Assembly: GCA_051453625.1 (NCBI GenBank)
Contig: JBOZIK010000001.1
Coordinates: 165,406,413-165,428,946 of the forward strand
Reading direction: 5' to 3'
Length of the DNA stretch: 22,534 nucleotides
Origin: Welwitschia mirabilis
Lineage: Eukaryota; Gnetophyta; Gnetopsida; Welwitschiales
Of the stretch, positions 7,745 through 17,036 are shown piece by piece (the first letter of the stretch is position 1; the number at the start of each line of letters is the position of its first letter). The notes beneath the pieces were generated by a model. It worked only from the letters and a program-made list of their open reading frames with translations. It made no database searches and had not been told where the DNA came from. Made by a program: the position numbers and the translations under genes.

Positions 7745-8170
7745 GATTGAAAACATCTATAGAAGTAAAGACGTGTATGGGAAAGATGTCTACATATTAG
7801 AATATGGTAAAGATGTCTACATCTTCAAAGATATCTATGCTAAACCAATTTTTAAGTCATAGGTAAAAGGTGACTATCTCAGTGAAGATGACTAGACTGA
7901 AAGATGGATCTAACATAGATAAAATATGTCTACATAGTTAAAGACATCTACACTAAACTAGAATAGGTAGTAGGGATAATTTATCCTTTGACAAGATATT
8001 TACATTCTAGAAAAGCAATCAAGATTTGTATCTTGAATTTATGATCATGAAGGGCCATAGATTATATAATTCAAATTTCATTAATTTATGGACACTTTGA
8101 CTAAAGACGTCTCCCATGTGGAAGATGTCTAATTAATAGAAGAAATCTACAATTTTAAAAATGTCTATGA
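7745..8170. repeat. GATGTCTAC motif cluster in 3' LTR
   Basis: About ten copies of AGATGTCTAC, AGACATCTAC and close variants occur in both orientations, near 7752, 7770, 7785, 7811, 7831, 7924, 7942, 8105, 8121, 8140 and 8160. The copy at 7810-7825 forms a near-perfect palindrome. Sirevirus LTRs are known for clustered short palindromic repeats in their first half. Confidence 0.7.
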
Positions 8171-8605
8171 TGAAAGTTCATGTGAAATAAAATAAACATT
8201 GTGCATCTAATGTCCAGCTATTTTTATTCATTATATGGTAGTTACAAATTTTAAACTTTTATGTTTCTAGGTTAAACAACTAAAAAATGCTTCAGAAGAT
8301 AAAAGGCACAATGTGACGCAATGATCTTTTGCATCTATAGCACATAACAAAGAATGCATGAATGCATAGGTGATTGGATCTACTCACAAAGCATCAAGCT
8401 ATCATTTTCAAGGAATCTTTAAGTAACTACATCTTTCATTCATTAGATCCTATAATGTTGCATCATTTTTTGACACTCATGGATGATGACAATAAGAAGG
8501 TACTCAAGCTCTTTACCAAATAAACATCATTCATGCTTTGTTGCTATAGTTGTTGTTATTATTTTATTGGATCTAAAGTATTTGACTATTATATTATTGA
8601 ATACT

Positions 8606-8616
8606 CCTATATAGTC
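8606..8616 (+). promoter_or_regulatory. candidate LTR TATA box
   Basis: CCTATATAGTC lies about 1.04 kb into the LTR, followed by a T-rich stretch and the GT-rich repeat area expected around the R region. In such AT-rich DNA a TATA-like string can occur by chance, so this is a position-based suggestion. Confidence 0.3.
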
Positions 8617-9023
8617 CTTTTTTTTAATTATTAAAATTATGGATCTCTTTCTAGAAATATATATTATAAGGAAACCCTTGTATGGTGTGTTTTTGTGAGT
8701 GCTTGTAAGAACATTTTGTTATTGCAAGGATTATCTCACATTGTGATAGTGCTTGTGAACACATTCCTAGTATTGTATTATCCATTATTCCTAAGGAGAA
8801 GAAAGTGCTACTTTGTGAGAAGCATCTCATATTGTATGTTAGATTGTTAGTACTCCAAAATCACTATTCTTTACAAGTTAATAATATTCAAGCATGTGAG
8901 AGAAAGCTACCTTTTATGTGTGGACATACCTAGATTGGGAAACCACATTACCTCAGTAAAAGGTTCAATATATTATTTTAATTTGTTTTTTGTAAAATTT
9001 ATTATTTGGTAGGTCTCATTCAT

Positions 9024-9480
9024 GCCTTTCATTTAAGTTTAATGATCCTCAATTAACTTAAGAGAAAACTTACTTCAACACCCATTACCCAACCACCTAA
9101 TTAGTCACTACCATTTGAGGTTATGTGTGATGTAAGTAACTATGCAATTGGTCCTATTTTAGAATAAAGAATGGAGAATAAATCCATAGTTATCTATTAT
9201 ACTGACAAACCCCTAAATGAAAACTAATCTAATTACATTATTACTAAGAATAAGATCCTAACAATTGCCTTTGCTTTATAAACATTTAGGTAATATCTTT
9301 TGAAATCTAAGATTATTATCTAGATAGACCATTCACTTCTTAGATATGTCTTTTTCAACCAAAGATGTCAAGCATAGACTTATTATATGGTTACTCCTAC
9401 TATAAGAATTTGACTTTAAACTTAAGTACAAGAAGGGTTTTGAGAATGTAGTTGGTAAGCACTTGTCCCATATCCCTTAT
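9024..9480 (+). pseudogene. gypsy RNase H (Athila-like), broken
   Basis: Readable pieces are KRKLTSTPITQPPN then SLPFEVMCDVSNYAIGPIL, IIIxIDHSLLRYVFF, and EFDFKLKYKKGFENVV with GKHLSHIPYND. These follow the Ty3/gypsy RNase H fold and its C-terminal tether. A TAG at 9102-9104 sits where the family has Trp before SLPFE. The usual small residue after CD is Val here and also in copy 2. Several frameshifts are needed; no intact domain remains. Confidence 0.88.
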
Positions 9481-10720
9481 AATGACTTGCAAGAAGCCAT
9501 TCCTATTAATAATTCATTTTCTTATGAGTGTCTTTTCTCCATCTTTAAGGTGTCCTAATATGCTAACATTGTTAACTATATTGCCTTTTAAATTATGCCT
9601 TCTTATTAGAACCTTAATAATGAAATAAAATTCTTAAAGTTAGGTGAAATATTTCCTTTGGAATGATCCATACCTTTTCAAATACTATTCTAATCAAACT
9701 GTTTCAAGATGCATTTCCCAAAGTGAGATACAAAGTGTTCTTAAGTTATGTCACTCAAAAACATATAGTAGTCACTTCTTATCCAATAAAACTACTACTT
9801 ACATCTTGCAATTTGTACTTTATTGATCTACTATCTTTAAAGACTCATATCTCTTCTATAAATCTTGTAAAACTATGGAAATTAGGAAGTCTTAGTTGAA
9901 GGAACATTATGCCTTTGAATTCTACCTTGGTTGTGAAGCATTTTGATGTATAGAGCATTGATTTCCAAGGATCATACTCACCTTTAAATGGATGTTAGTA
10001 CATAATAATATGTGTTGATTATGTTACCAAATGGACAGAAGCTTATGCTAATAGGATAATGATGCTAAAACTATAGTGAACTTTTTTAAGATCAGTATTT
10101 TGACTATATTTAACTACCCTAAATACTTGATTAATTATTTTATTACCTCTTTTTGCAAAAAAATCTTTAAAATACTCTTGAGCAAGTGTTGAATCACTTA
10201 CAAGACTGCAACCCTGTATCAATCCTAAACTGGTGAACAACTCAAGGTGATTAATAGAGTAATTAAAAGGATCTTACAAAATATGGTAAGTTCAATAAGA
10301 AAGAATTGTTTCCTATAGGAAATCCTACAAAACATCTCTAGAAATGTCACCTTAAATATTAGTTTATGGTAAAGCATGTGATCTTCCTGTAGAGCTTGCA
10401 GACAAAGCATATTGGACTATGAAACACATGAATCTTAACCTTAAAATGACAAGTGAAACTAGACTTATTCAACTTAATGAAATATAAGAGATTAGAAACA
10501 ATGCTTATGAAAACATAAATCTCAACAAAGAAAAAAAATGAAAAATCTTTATGGTTAACATTCAAGAAAAGACATTTCAATAAGTGAACTTGGTCTTATT
10601 ATATGACTCTTAATTAAATTTATTTATATGGAATCTAAATTATAAGTGATTAAGTCCTTATACAATTGAGCCAATATTATCTCAGGGTGATCTTCTCATA
10701 GAAAATCCTAAAACCCACTT
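9481..10720 (+). pseudogene. gypsy integrase (Athila-like), broken
   Basis: After a linker (SYECLFSIFKVS, then TAA at the expected Trp), an open stretch at 9644-9823 reads MKYFLWNDPYLFKYYSNQTV and SVLKLCHSKTYSSHF, the zinc-binding N-terminal part with its His pair. The core follows with FDVxSIDF (first catalytic Asp kept). The second Asp position appears to be Tyr (LINYFITSF, near 10129) and the third, Glu, is Lys (codon 10244-10246, within TGEQLKVINR). Near the end the frame reads ADKAYWTMKHMNLNLK-like and LIQLNEI sequence, then LLYDS, the usual C-terminal tail. The enzyme would insert cDNA; it is dead on several counts. Confidence 0.88.
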
Positions 10721-10730
10721 TTAAATCAAA
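10654..10730 (+). repeat. left copy of 77-bp exact duplication flanking gap
   Basis: These 77 bases are identical to 10831-10907 on the other side of a 100-N gap. The identity, against a background of badly decayed elements, suggests the same molecule was read twice at two contig ends. Confidence 0.95.
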
Positions 10731-10830
10731 NNNNNNNNNNNNNNNNNNNNNNNNNNNNNNNNNNNNNNNNNNNNNNNNNNNNNNNNNNNNNNNNNNNNNN
10801 NNNNNNNNNNNNNNNNNNNNNNNNNNNNNN
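10731..10830. other. assembly gap of exactly 100 N
   Basis: Exactly 100 N, the conventional size for a gap of unknown length, bounded by the two ends of a 77-bp exact duplication. Collapsing the duplication keeps the integrase C-terminal reading (ENPKTHF then IKVNGHSCKPY). Confidence 0.97.
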
Positions 10831-10965
10831 GTCCTTATACAATTGAGCCAATATTATCTCAGGGTGATCTTCTCATAGAAAATCCTAAAACCCACTTTTA
10901 AATCAAAGTAAATGGTCATAGCTGTAAACCCTATCATTCACCCCTCCCATTTGCTTATGCATTCA
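10831..10965 (+). pseudogene. gypsy integrase C-terminal tail
   Basis: The first 77 bases repeat 10654-10730. One frame then reads IKVNGHSCKPYHSPLPFAYA, fitting the short VNG-x-LKP-type tail at the end of Athila/Tat integrases. Coding similarity fades after about 10965. Confidence 0.65.
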
Positions 10966-12885
10966 TGAAACTTAAATATTTTAATTAATGGTCTTTCATA
11001 TGATTCATTAATAAAATGATCTTTATTATTTCAATGCTTTAGTAGAAGTTAGGTGAGATTTAGCCTTTTAAGAATAGGCCATCTTTATCTTAAGTTCTTG
11101 GTTACAATTTGCATGCATTAGAGATCTACATTTTAGAATCAAGAAAAAAAAATGATTTTGCCTTTTTAATGGTGTTTCTTTATTTTAAAACATTCAGTGA
11201 AGCAAATCATATCTCTATTAGACTAATGAGCCAATAACTCCTTTCATATACTAAAAATATTTTTAAAAAGTAATGAATAAAGAGTAAATAAAATCAAGAA
11301 ACATATTGAAGCTATCTTAGTGCATTTTTATGATCATTTGTATTAAATTTAGTTAACTTCATTAGGGCTATGGACACCTGCTAGCAATGCAACTCTAACA
11401 ATTCATTTGTAACACATTCATCTACATTAGCACTATGAATGCTTACTAGTAATGTATTACCAAATCCTTCTTGTGCAACATGTTAAATCTAGTACAAGGG
11501 GGTATTACAATACTAAATACTCAATATCATCAAATTCTTAAAACTTGAATGTCCATGAAAGAGGAAGGAAAATAAAATGAAATTAAGGTGGAATTAGAGG
11601 TCTCTAGTGATGTGTTTTCTTTAATCAATTGTAACTTAAAGTTTCTTGATTACTTTTATCTTGAAAAAATTTTTGACCTTTTCTTTACTCTATATTGTCT
11701 TGATAAAAGATCTACTAATACAAATCTAAAAAACCTAAAAATATTTTCCTCACTAAATAGACTATTTTTCTTGATTTTTATTTGTTGTGTTACTTTTTAG
11801 TTTTATGGTATCATTATAACTTTTATTACTCCATCCATTTATCATGATTTTTTATTTCATTTTCATGTCTTTCATATGACATTTTTAAAGCACCAAAAAA
11901 GCACACTTTGTTTTTCTGTTATGTGGACTCACTACCTAAAACTAAGACTCTTGCAAATGTAACCTAAACTATTGTTGACAATTAACATTTCCATAATTCA
12001 TCACACTCCTATTAGTACATAATATTTTTAAGCCTTATTTCATCACTCACATAAGTTTCTTGTAACCTCTACATCATGTATTATTATGTCACCCATGGTC
12101 TACTCATGTTTAACAGTATTACTAGTACCACCTTTAGCCCTTACTAGTACTATTGCCTACCTCTATTTGCATCTATTCAACTTTCTACTATGGTATCCTC
12201 ATAAGATATTCTAGTCTTTTACATTGCTAATGAGTGTAAATTTGATTTTGCCAAACATTTATTCTCATAGAGCATCTTCATTTCATTTTACACTCTCTTT
12301 TTTATCCTTTTTCATCTATGCTTTTTTAATAACTACATCTTGCTTTGTTGTAATGAGTTTTTTAACTTAATGAAAAATCAATATAAATTGCTATTTCTAT
12401 AAAACTCATTTTGATTTTGAATTAACACTTAACTATAAACATTTTAACTTAGTTTCAAGGATCTAAAACATAATGTTTAAGACATAACTATTAATAGAGC
12501 TAGTACCATTGGATTTCCTAACTAGTATTGCCACCTTAACCTACACAGACAGACTTTCTTTTAACATATATACTCCACATCCTATTTCTAGATTTTTCAA
12601 AACTCGGGTCTCTATTAAAAGTTCATAAAAATTAACTGGTATAGACTCATTTCACATTTTATCATTCCAAAAACATCATACTTCATCTCTTATATATCAT
12701 CTTTTTTAGTCATTTTTAATCATATATCCAACATGCATTTTAGATTCAAATAGTCATTTTGATTTTTAGTCTTATATACTATTAAGAAAAGGATGAATGT
12801 AAAGAGTCAAGCCTTCCTTGTTCAATAACATAGTGTTATCACTTAAAATTAATTTTTTTTAAAATATAAAGACCTAAGGTGTTAA
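10966..12885. other. 1.9-kb stretch without recognisable coding sequence
   Basis: This lies between the end of Athila-like copy 1 and the protease of copy 2. It is very AT-rich, T-rich on the plus strand from about 11590 to 12860, and no retrotransposon domain can be read in any frame. The one open frame of 70 codons (11588-11800) is Leu/Phe-rich and unsupported. Position suggests degraded Athila 3' non-coding region, LTR and gag of the next copy, but no PBS, PPT or LTR end could be shown. Confidence 0.5.
11360..11490. repeat. imperfect 65-bp direct duplication
   Basis: CATTAGGGCTATGGACACC at 11360 and CATTAGCACTATGAATGCT at 11425 start two similar units, each continuing with CTAG(C/T)AATG. 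Two diverged copies only. Confidence 0.5.
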
Positions 12886-13260
12886 ACCATGGCTATCACA
12901 ATTAGAAACATACACTTCAAGCAAGCTTTTCTAGATCTAGAAGCTAGTTTTAATATTTTGCCTTACTTCATCTACAAAAACCTTGATTTAGATGGCCTTC
13001 AATATACAATGCTCTAATTGCAACTAGTAAATAATGCTTTGAAATCCCCTAAAGGCATATTGAAAGATGTGATTTTTTAAGTAGAAAATTGTTACTTTCC
13101 TATGGAATTTGTAATTTTGGAGATGAAGAGAATCTTTGAGTACATAATTCATTTCATCTCAGGAAGACCCTTCTTTACTACCTTCAATGCTTTAATAAAT
13201 TATAAAAACAATTTGTGAAGATTTCCTTTAGCAACATGATTATAGAACTTAGTGTGTTTA
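12886..13260 (+). pseudogene. gypsy aspartic protease (Athila-like), broken
   Basis: The plus strand reads QAFLDLEASFNILPYFIYKN from 12922, the active-site region of the Athila protease. The catalytic Asp is at 12934-12936, but the family's Gly (Asp-x-Gly) is Glu. It continues with LQLVNNALKSPKGILKDVIF, then VENCYFPMEFVILEM and SGRPFFTTFNALI, the full downstream half of the domain. The readable frame is kept for over 90 codons with two in-frame stops (CTC-TAA before TTGCAACTA, and TAA before GTAGAAAAT). The enzyme matures the polyprotein. Confidence 0.85.
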
Positions 13261-13557
13261 ATGCCATAAGACAATCCTCTCTTGAAAAAGGTATAGAGCA
13301 TGTGGATATGATAGAATTTTTTAAAATTAAGGAAGAAACTTCTTCTTCCCATAATGATCTTAAGCCTTCTTTTTCATGTAAACTAGAATAATCCATGATC
13401 TGTGAATATAAACTTATTGTTGAGTTCCATTATTCAATGATCTTAGATATGCTTTCCTTAGAGAGAATTCAATCTATTCTATGGTGATTAGCTCAATCTT
13501 ATCTTCTACCCATGAAGATGCCTTACTTATCTTTTTAGAAAACATAAAAAAAACTAT
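13261..13557 (+). pseudogene. protease-RT linker
   Basis: One frame reads AIRQSSLEKGIEHVDMIEFF and KIKEETSSSHNDLKPSFSC, an acidic linker as found between protease and RT in Athila-type pol. No catalytic motif is expected here. An antisense open frame at 13184-13396 is its shadow. Confidence 0.6.
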
Positions 13558-14520
13558 AGGATTAATCTTGTCAAACATTAGAGGCATGATTCTAACATTT
13601 GTATGCGTAATATCTACCTTAAGAATAATTCCAAAATAATCATTAAACCCCAATGAAGACTTAACTCAAAATTAAAGGAAGTTGTGAAAAATGAAATGAT
13701 TAAGCTCTTAGATAATGGTATTATCTATTCTATCTTAGATATTACGTGGATGAGTTCAACTCAAACAATAACCAAGAAGGTAGGAGTTATACTGGTACAT
13801 AATAAATACAATTAACTAATCTTTACTAGGCCTACTATGAAGTGGAGAATGTGCATAGATAATAGGATATTTAATACTAAAACCAAAAATGACCATTTTC
13901 ATTTGCCATTTTTTGATTGAATACTTAAGCAATTAGTTGGCGACTTCTTTTATTATTTCTTAGATGGATATTCAAGTAATAATCAAATTCAAATTAACCA
14001 TGAGTACTAAGGAAAAACTAATTTTACTTATCCTGTGGAACTCTTACCTATAAACAAATGTCATTTGAACTTTGTAATGCATCATCTACCTTTCAATGTT
14101 GTATGCTTGAATTTTTTAAACCTTCTAGAAAACTGTGTTGAAATACTTATGGATGATTTTTTAATATATGAAACTTCTTTTGAGCATTATCTTATAAACC
14201 TTGAGATTGTTCTTGTTAAATGCACTGAGAAACATTTAGTTTTAAATATGAACTGTGCTATTTTATTATGAATAGAGGTGTTGTATTAGGTTATATCATT
14301 TCTAAGGATGAAATCCAAGTGGACCTTGCAAAGATTTCCTTAATTACCTACCTATCTATCCCCTAAAAAATTAGAGATGTTAGATATTTCCTTGGGCATG
14401 TAAAATATTACAGAAAATTTCTTAATAACTTTAATAAAATTGCCAAACCTTTATGTGACCTTTTAGATAAATATTTTTCTTTTTAATTGACTCATAAGTG
14501 CCCATGGTTTCTTGACCAAC
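13558..14520 (+). pseudogene. gypsy reverse transcriptase (Athila-like), broken
   Basis: Recognisable pieces in shifting frames are IGLILSNIRGM, WRMCIDNRIFN (first catalytic Asp), NDHFHLPFFD, YYFLDGYSSNNQ, then LMDDF at 14146-14160, the catalytic Asp pair, followed by YLINLEIVLVKCTEKHLVLN. The thumb/connection region (LPNLYVTF) follows to about 14520. An open frame at 14035-14268 carries the LMDDF box, but its first part is out of register with the RT pattern, so a frameshift lies inside it. The enzyme copies element RNA into DNA; frameshifts make this copy non-functional although the Asp pair survives. Confidence 0.87.
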
Positions 14521-15000
14521 TTAAAAGCAAACTTAATTTAGCATCTATTATTCAACTATTTAACTAGTCATTGTCCTCTTGAATTATATGTGATGTAAGT
14601 GATAATGTAGTTGGTACTATTTTAGGCTAAAGAATGGAAAACAAATCAATAATCATCTATGATGCTATAAAAACCTTGAATGACAACTAGTGTAATTATA
14701 TTGTAACTAAAAAAGAGCTCCTTGCAATTGTTTTTACTTTAGAAAAGTTTACATAATACCTTTTAGAATTTAACATTATTATCTACACAAACCACTCATC
14801 CCTTAGATACCTTTTTGCTAAGAAAAATGCTAAGCCTATACTTATCGTATGGATGCTTTTACTATAAGAATTTGATCTTGAAATTAAGAACAAGAAGGGG
14901 TTGATAATGTAGTCACTAATCAATTATCTCATATATCTTATTATGACTTGCAAGATAATACTACTATCAATGATTCATTTCCTGATGAGTATCTTTGCTC
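14521..15000 (+). pseudogene. gypsy RNase H (Athila-like), broken
   Basis: The domain parallels 9024-9480 of copy 1: a CDVSDNVVGTIL-like segment near 14591, then KKELLAIVFT-like, THHSSLRYLF-like and EFDLEIK-like pieces in different frames, and SHISYYDLQD near the end. A TAG at 14575-14577 occupies the same Trp position that is TAG in copy 1 (9102-9104). Several frameshifts. Confidence 0.8.
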
Positions 15001-15226
15001 CATTTCTAAAATACCTTGATATGCTAATATTGCTAACTATTTTATATCTAAAACTTTATCTTTTCATTGGATCCTTAATGAAAAAAATAAATTCTTAAGT
15101 TATGTGAAATATTTCTTTTGGAATGTTCCATATCTTTTGAAATATTATTTTGACCAAATTATTTAAAGATGCATCCCTCAAAATGAGATTCAAAGTGTTT
15201 TCAAGTTGTATCATTTAAAAACATGT
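15001..15226 (+). pseudogene. gypsy integrase N-terminal part, cut off by LTR insertion
   Basis: The linker reads DEYLCSISKIP, then TGA (15017-15019) at the conserved Trp, YANIANYF, FLSYVKYFFWNVPYLLKYYF and QSVFKLYHLKT. It matches copy 1 codon by codon up to about 15226 and then stops matching because a new LTR begins. The zinc-binding His at 15212-15214 is the last recognisable residue. Confidence 0.82.
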
Positions 15227-15229
15227 CAA

Positions 15230-16173
15230 TGATGATAAATTTTGATGTAAATCTTGCTTATTAATAAAATGTTTTCATTATCTTAATCATGCATTTTAAT
15301 AATAATAGATGTTTTTCTTTATTACTATACTTACTAATCAATAGGTTAGTATGTTAGTAAGTTAGTATTATATATTTTATTATTATGTTTCTAATATAGA
15401 ATTCCATTTAGCATGAAGATGAGAGAGAATGATAAAGTAATGGAAAATCAGTAATAACCTCAACTATATACCTATTTCTAAGGAGAAAATAATGGAAACC
15501 AAAAAAAACAAACAAGGGTATAAGAAATGAGTCACCACCAAAAGTTGGGATCATTTTAGCAAAAAGTTCTAGAAATAAACTAAGCAAAAAGGTCAAGAAA
15601 GGGAAATCCAGCTATCTTGCAAAGGGTGTACCAAAATTTTCCATACTTAAAAGTGTTACCTACAAAGGAAAACACAAGACTTAGTAAATCTTTATGTAAC
15701 AATCGATATTTCAATATAAAGCTGAAAAGCATATTTTGATTAATTATTATTTTGTACATGTTCTATTACTTGAAAAAGTAATATTATTTCTATTTCCTCC
15801 TATTTACATAACTAAACATAAACCAAAATAATTAATAGTACTTAAAAATAAGTATCATCTAGTGTCTCATCTAGTTTATATCATGTTTTACTACTTTATT
15901 TATTTTCTCCTATTACGACATATGTACAAAGTAACTTAGCAGTAATAAACCAACCTGACTAGTTCAAGTAACTTCATCATGAGACTATTGTGATAATGCA
16001 TTTTGAATTAAATAGTTAAATCTCAACTAGTTCTTTAATAAGCCTTTCATTATTTTTATTTAATGATGTGAGATTATTTTAGATTAATAGTAGCATAGTT
16101 TATACATTTTTAAGCATTATTTTATATTATTTTGTGTAATTTTATATAATTATTTTACCATAAGCACCCATCA
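15230..16173 (+). repeat. 5' LTR of the gypsy element
   Basis: The start is placed at TGATGATAAATTTTG, where similarity to the interrupted integrase ends; the end at TCA just before TTTTGGCGC of the PBS. That gives about 944 bp. The interior has no coding sequence. With only one LTR in the window, neither boundary can be confirmed by alignment. Confidence 0.6.
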
Positions 16174-16176
16174 TTT

Positions 16177-16193
16177 TGGCGCTAGAAGGAGGG
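16177..16193 (+). promoter_or_regulatory. primer-binding site (TGGCGC type)
   Basis: TGGCGCTAGAAGGAGGG follows the presumed LTR end. Plant gypsy elements commonly have a PBS beginning TGGCGC. The matching tRNA was not determined. The GC content stands out from the AT-rich surroundings. Confidence 0.7.
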
Positions 16194-16643
16194 TTGCTCT
16201 AGAGTCGACTAGTAGAGATGACAAAAACTATGATCCAATAAGATAGCCAAGAAAATTATTAAAATGAAAGAGGTGGGTATGTCAGAAACCCATATAAATA
16301 TGGTCTAGCCGAGCAAACTGGAAATAATGTTAAAATGAAAATGGAAGAATAAGATTTTATGAAGGATGAAGTCACCCTTAAAAAGGTGGTAAAGGAACAA
16401 ATCTTTCTCAAATTGATAAATGGATTTGAGTAATGATTTCACACCATTCTTACATTTCCTCACTCCCAAGAAGAATCTTCTCAAATAGTTCAAGTAAAAA
16501 GACCTAAAAATAAAGTTGTAATATGGAGATTTAAGACCTTTAAATCATGATATCCATTGGCTAGAAGATTTAAGTTCCATTAATCCTATGTCCTTCAAAT
16601 AACTATGATAAAATAAAAAACATAAATACTACATCAATACTCA
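16194..16643 (+). other. 5' leader and start of gag, degenerate
   Basis: About 450 bases between the PBS and the first recognisable gag codons. Short peptide runs occur, but no domain can be named. An antisense 62-codon open frame here is not supported. Confidence 0.45.
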
Positions 16644-17036
16644 TTTTTTAAGGGTAAAAAGTCAAAAGAACCCTTGCTACATCTAAGCCTACTTAATACC
16701 TTTTGTAAAACTAATTATCTTAGCTTAGAGTCTAACTTTCTAAGATATTCACCTTTTTCTTTTAAAGAAGATGTTAAACTATGATATCATAGAAATCCTA
16801 ATCATGCCTTTAGTTCATGGGAAACTCCTAAAAATACTTTCCTAGCTAAATTTCAACCCATGAGGATGGTTGAAAATTTAAGGTAATAAATCTTGAACAT
16901 TAAACAAAGAGATAATGAAAGATTTGATGAATTCATGAATAGGTATAATATATTATTAGATAAATGTCCTAACCATGAAATCACATCTAGGAAATTAGTA
17001 GAGCTCTACTAAGAGGACTATAAAGTCAAACTTTGA
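16644..17036 (+). pseudogene. gypsy gag capsid domain (Retrotrans_gag type), broken
   Basis: A single frame of about 130 codons reads KEPLLHLSLLNTF, YSPFSFKEDVKL, then TGA (16782) at the Trp that follows Lys-Leu in this family, NPNHAFSSWETPKNTFLAKF, MRMVENLR, two TAA codons, ILNIKQRDNERFDEFMNRYN and ILLDKCPNHEITSRKLVELY. This is the Retrotrans_gag pattern of plant Ty3/gypsy elements. No indel is needed across the whole stretch, only five stops including the terminal TGA. Gag forms the particle shell. Confidence 0.88.

Larger units (their letters stand above)
3624..9000 (+). mobile_element. Sirevirus-like Ty1/copia element, 3' part with env-like region and 3' LTR
   Basis: On the plus strand the order is integrase core, a short degenerate stretch, end of RNase H, spacer, env-like region, polypurine tract and LTR. 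LTR, gag, protease and the zinc-finger part of integrase are missing at the 5' side, and most of RT is missing inside. An env-like region after pol plus an AAAAAGGGGGAGATT tract before the LTR is typical of SIRE1-type Sireviruses. The right end lies between about 8960 and 9025, where Athila-like sequence takes over; the exact base is not visible. Confidence 0.8.
7572..9000 (+). repeat. 3' LTR of the plus-strand Sirevirus-like element
   Basis: The LTR starts with TATTGG directly after the PPT; the usual TGTTGG start would have suffered one G-to-A change. It carries the GATGTCTAC-type motif cluster in its first part (7745-8170), a candidate TATA box at 8608-8613, and an imperfect ~50-bp repeat after it (GTGCTTGTAAGAACATT near 8699 and GTGCTTGTGAACACATT near 8749). 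The right end is not defined; Athila-like coding sequence is visible from about 9024, so the LTR is about 1.4 kb. Confidence 0.65.
9024..10965 (+). mobile_element. Athila-like Ty3/gypsy fragment, copy 1 (RNase H and integrase)
   Basis: Plus-strand gypsy-type pol without its 5' domains: end of RT linker, RNase H, linker, H2C2, integrase core and C-terminus. The phrases and spacing match Athila-lineage pol, and the fragment shares clear nucleotide similarity with the second copy at 14520-15226. The left end is cut by the Sirevirus-like LTR. A 100-N gap at 10731-10830 interrupts the integrase C-terminus but is probably artificial. Sequence past about 10965 no longer reads as pol. Confidence 0.85.
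12886..15226 (+). mobile_element. Athila-like Ty3/gypsy fragment, copy 2 (protease to start of integrase)
   Basis: Plus-strand pol in the order protease, RT, RNase H, linker and start of integrase. It is the same family as copy 1: RNase H and linker share long nucleotide matches (for example GTGATGTAAGT, AAAGAATGGA) about 5.46 kb apart. It ends abruptly at about 15226 inside the H2C2 region, where a new LTR begins. Gag is not recognised upstream. Many stops and frameshifts. Confidence 0.85.

Noticed and set aside
11588-11800. 70-codon open frame in the unexplained stretch
   Set aside because: Leu/Phe/Ile-rich with no recognisable motif, in T-rich DNA where such frames arise by chance.
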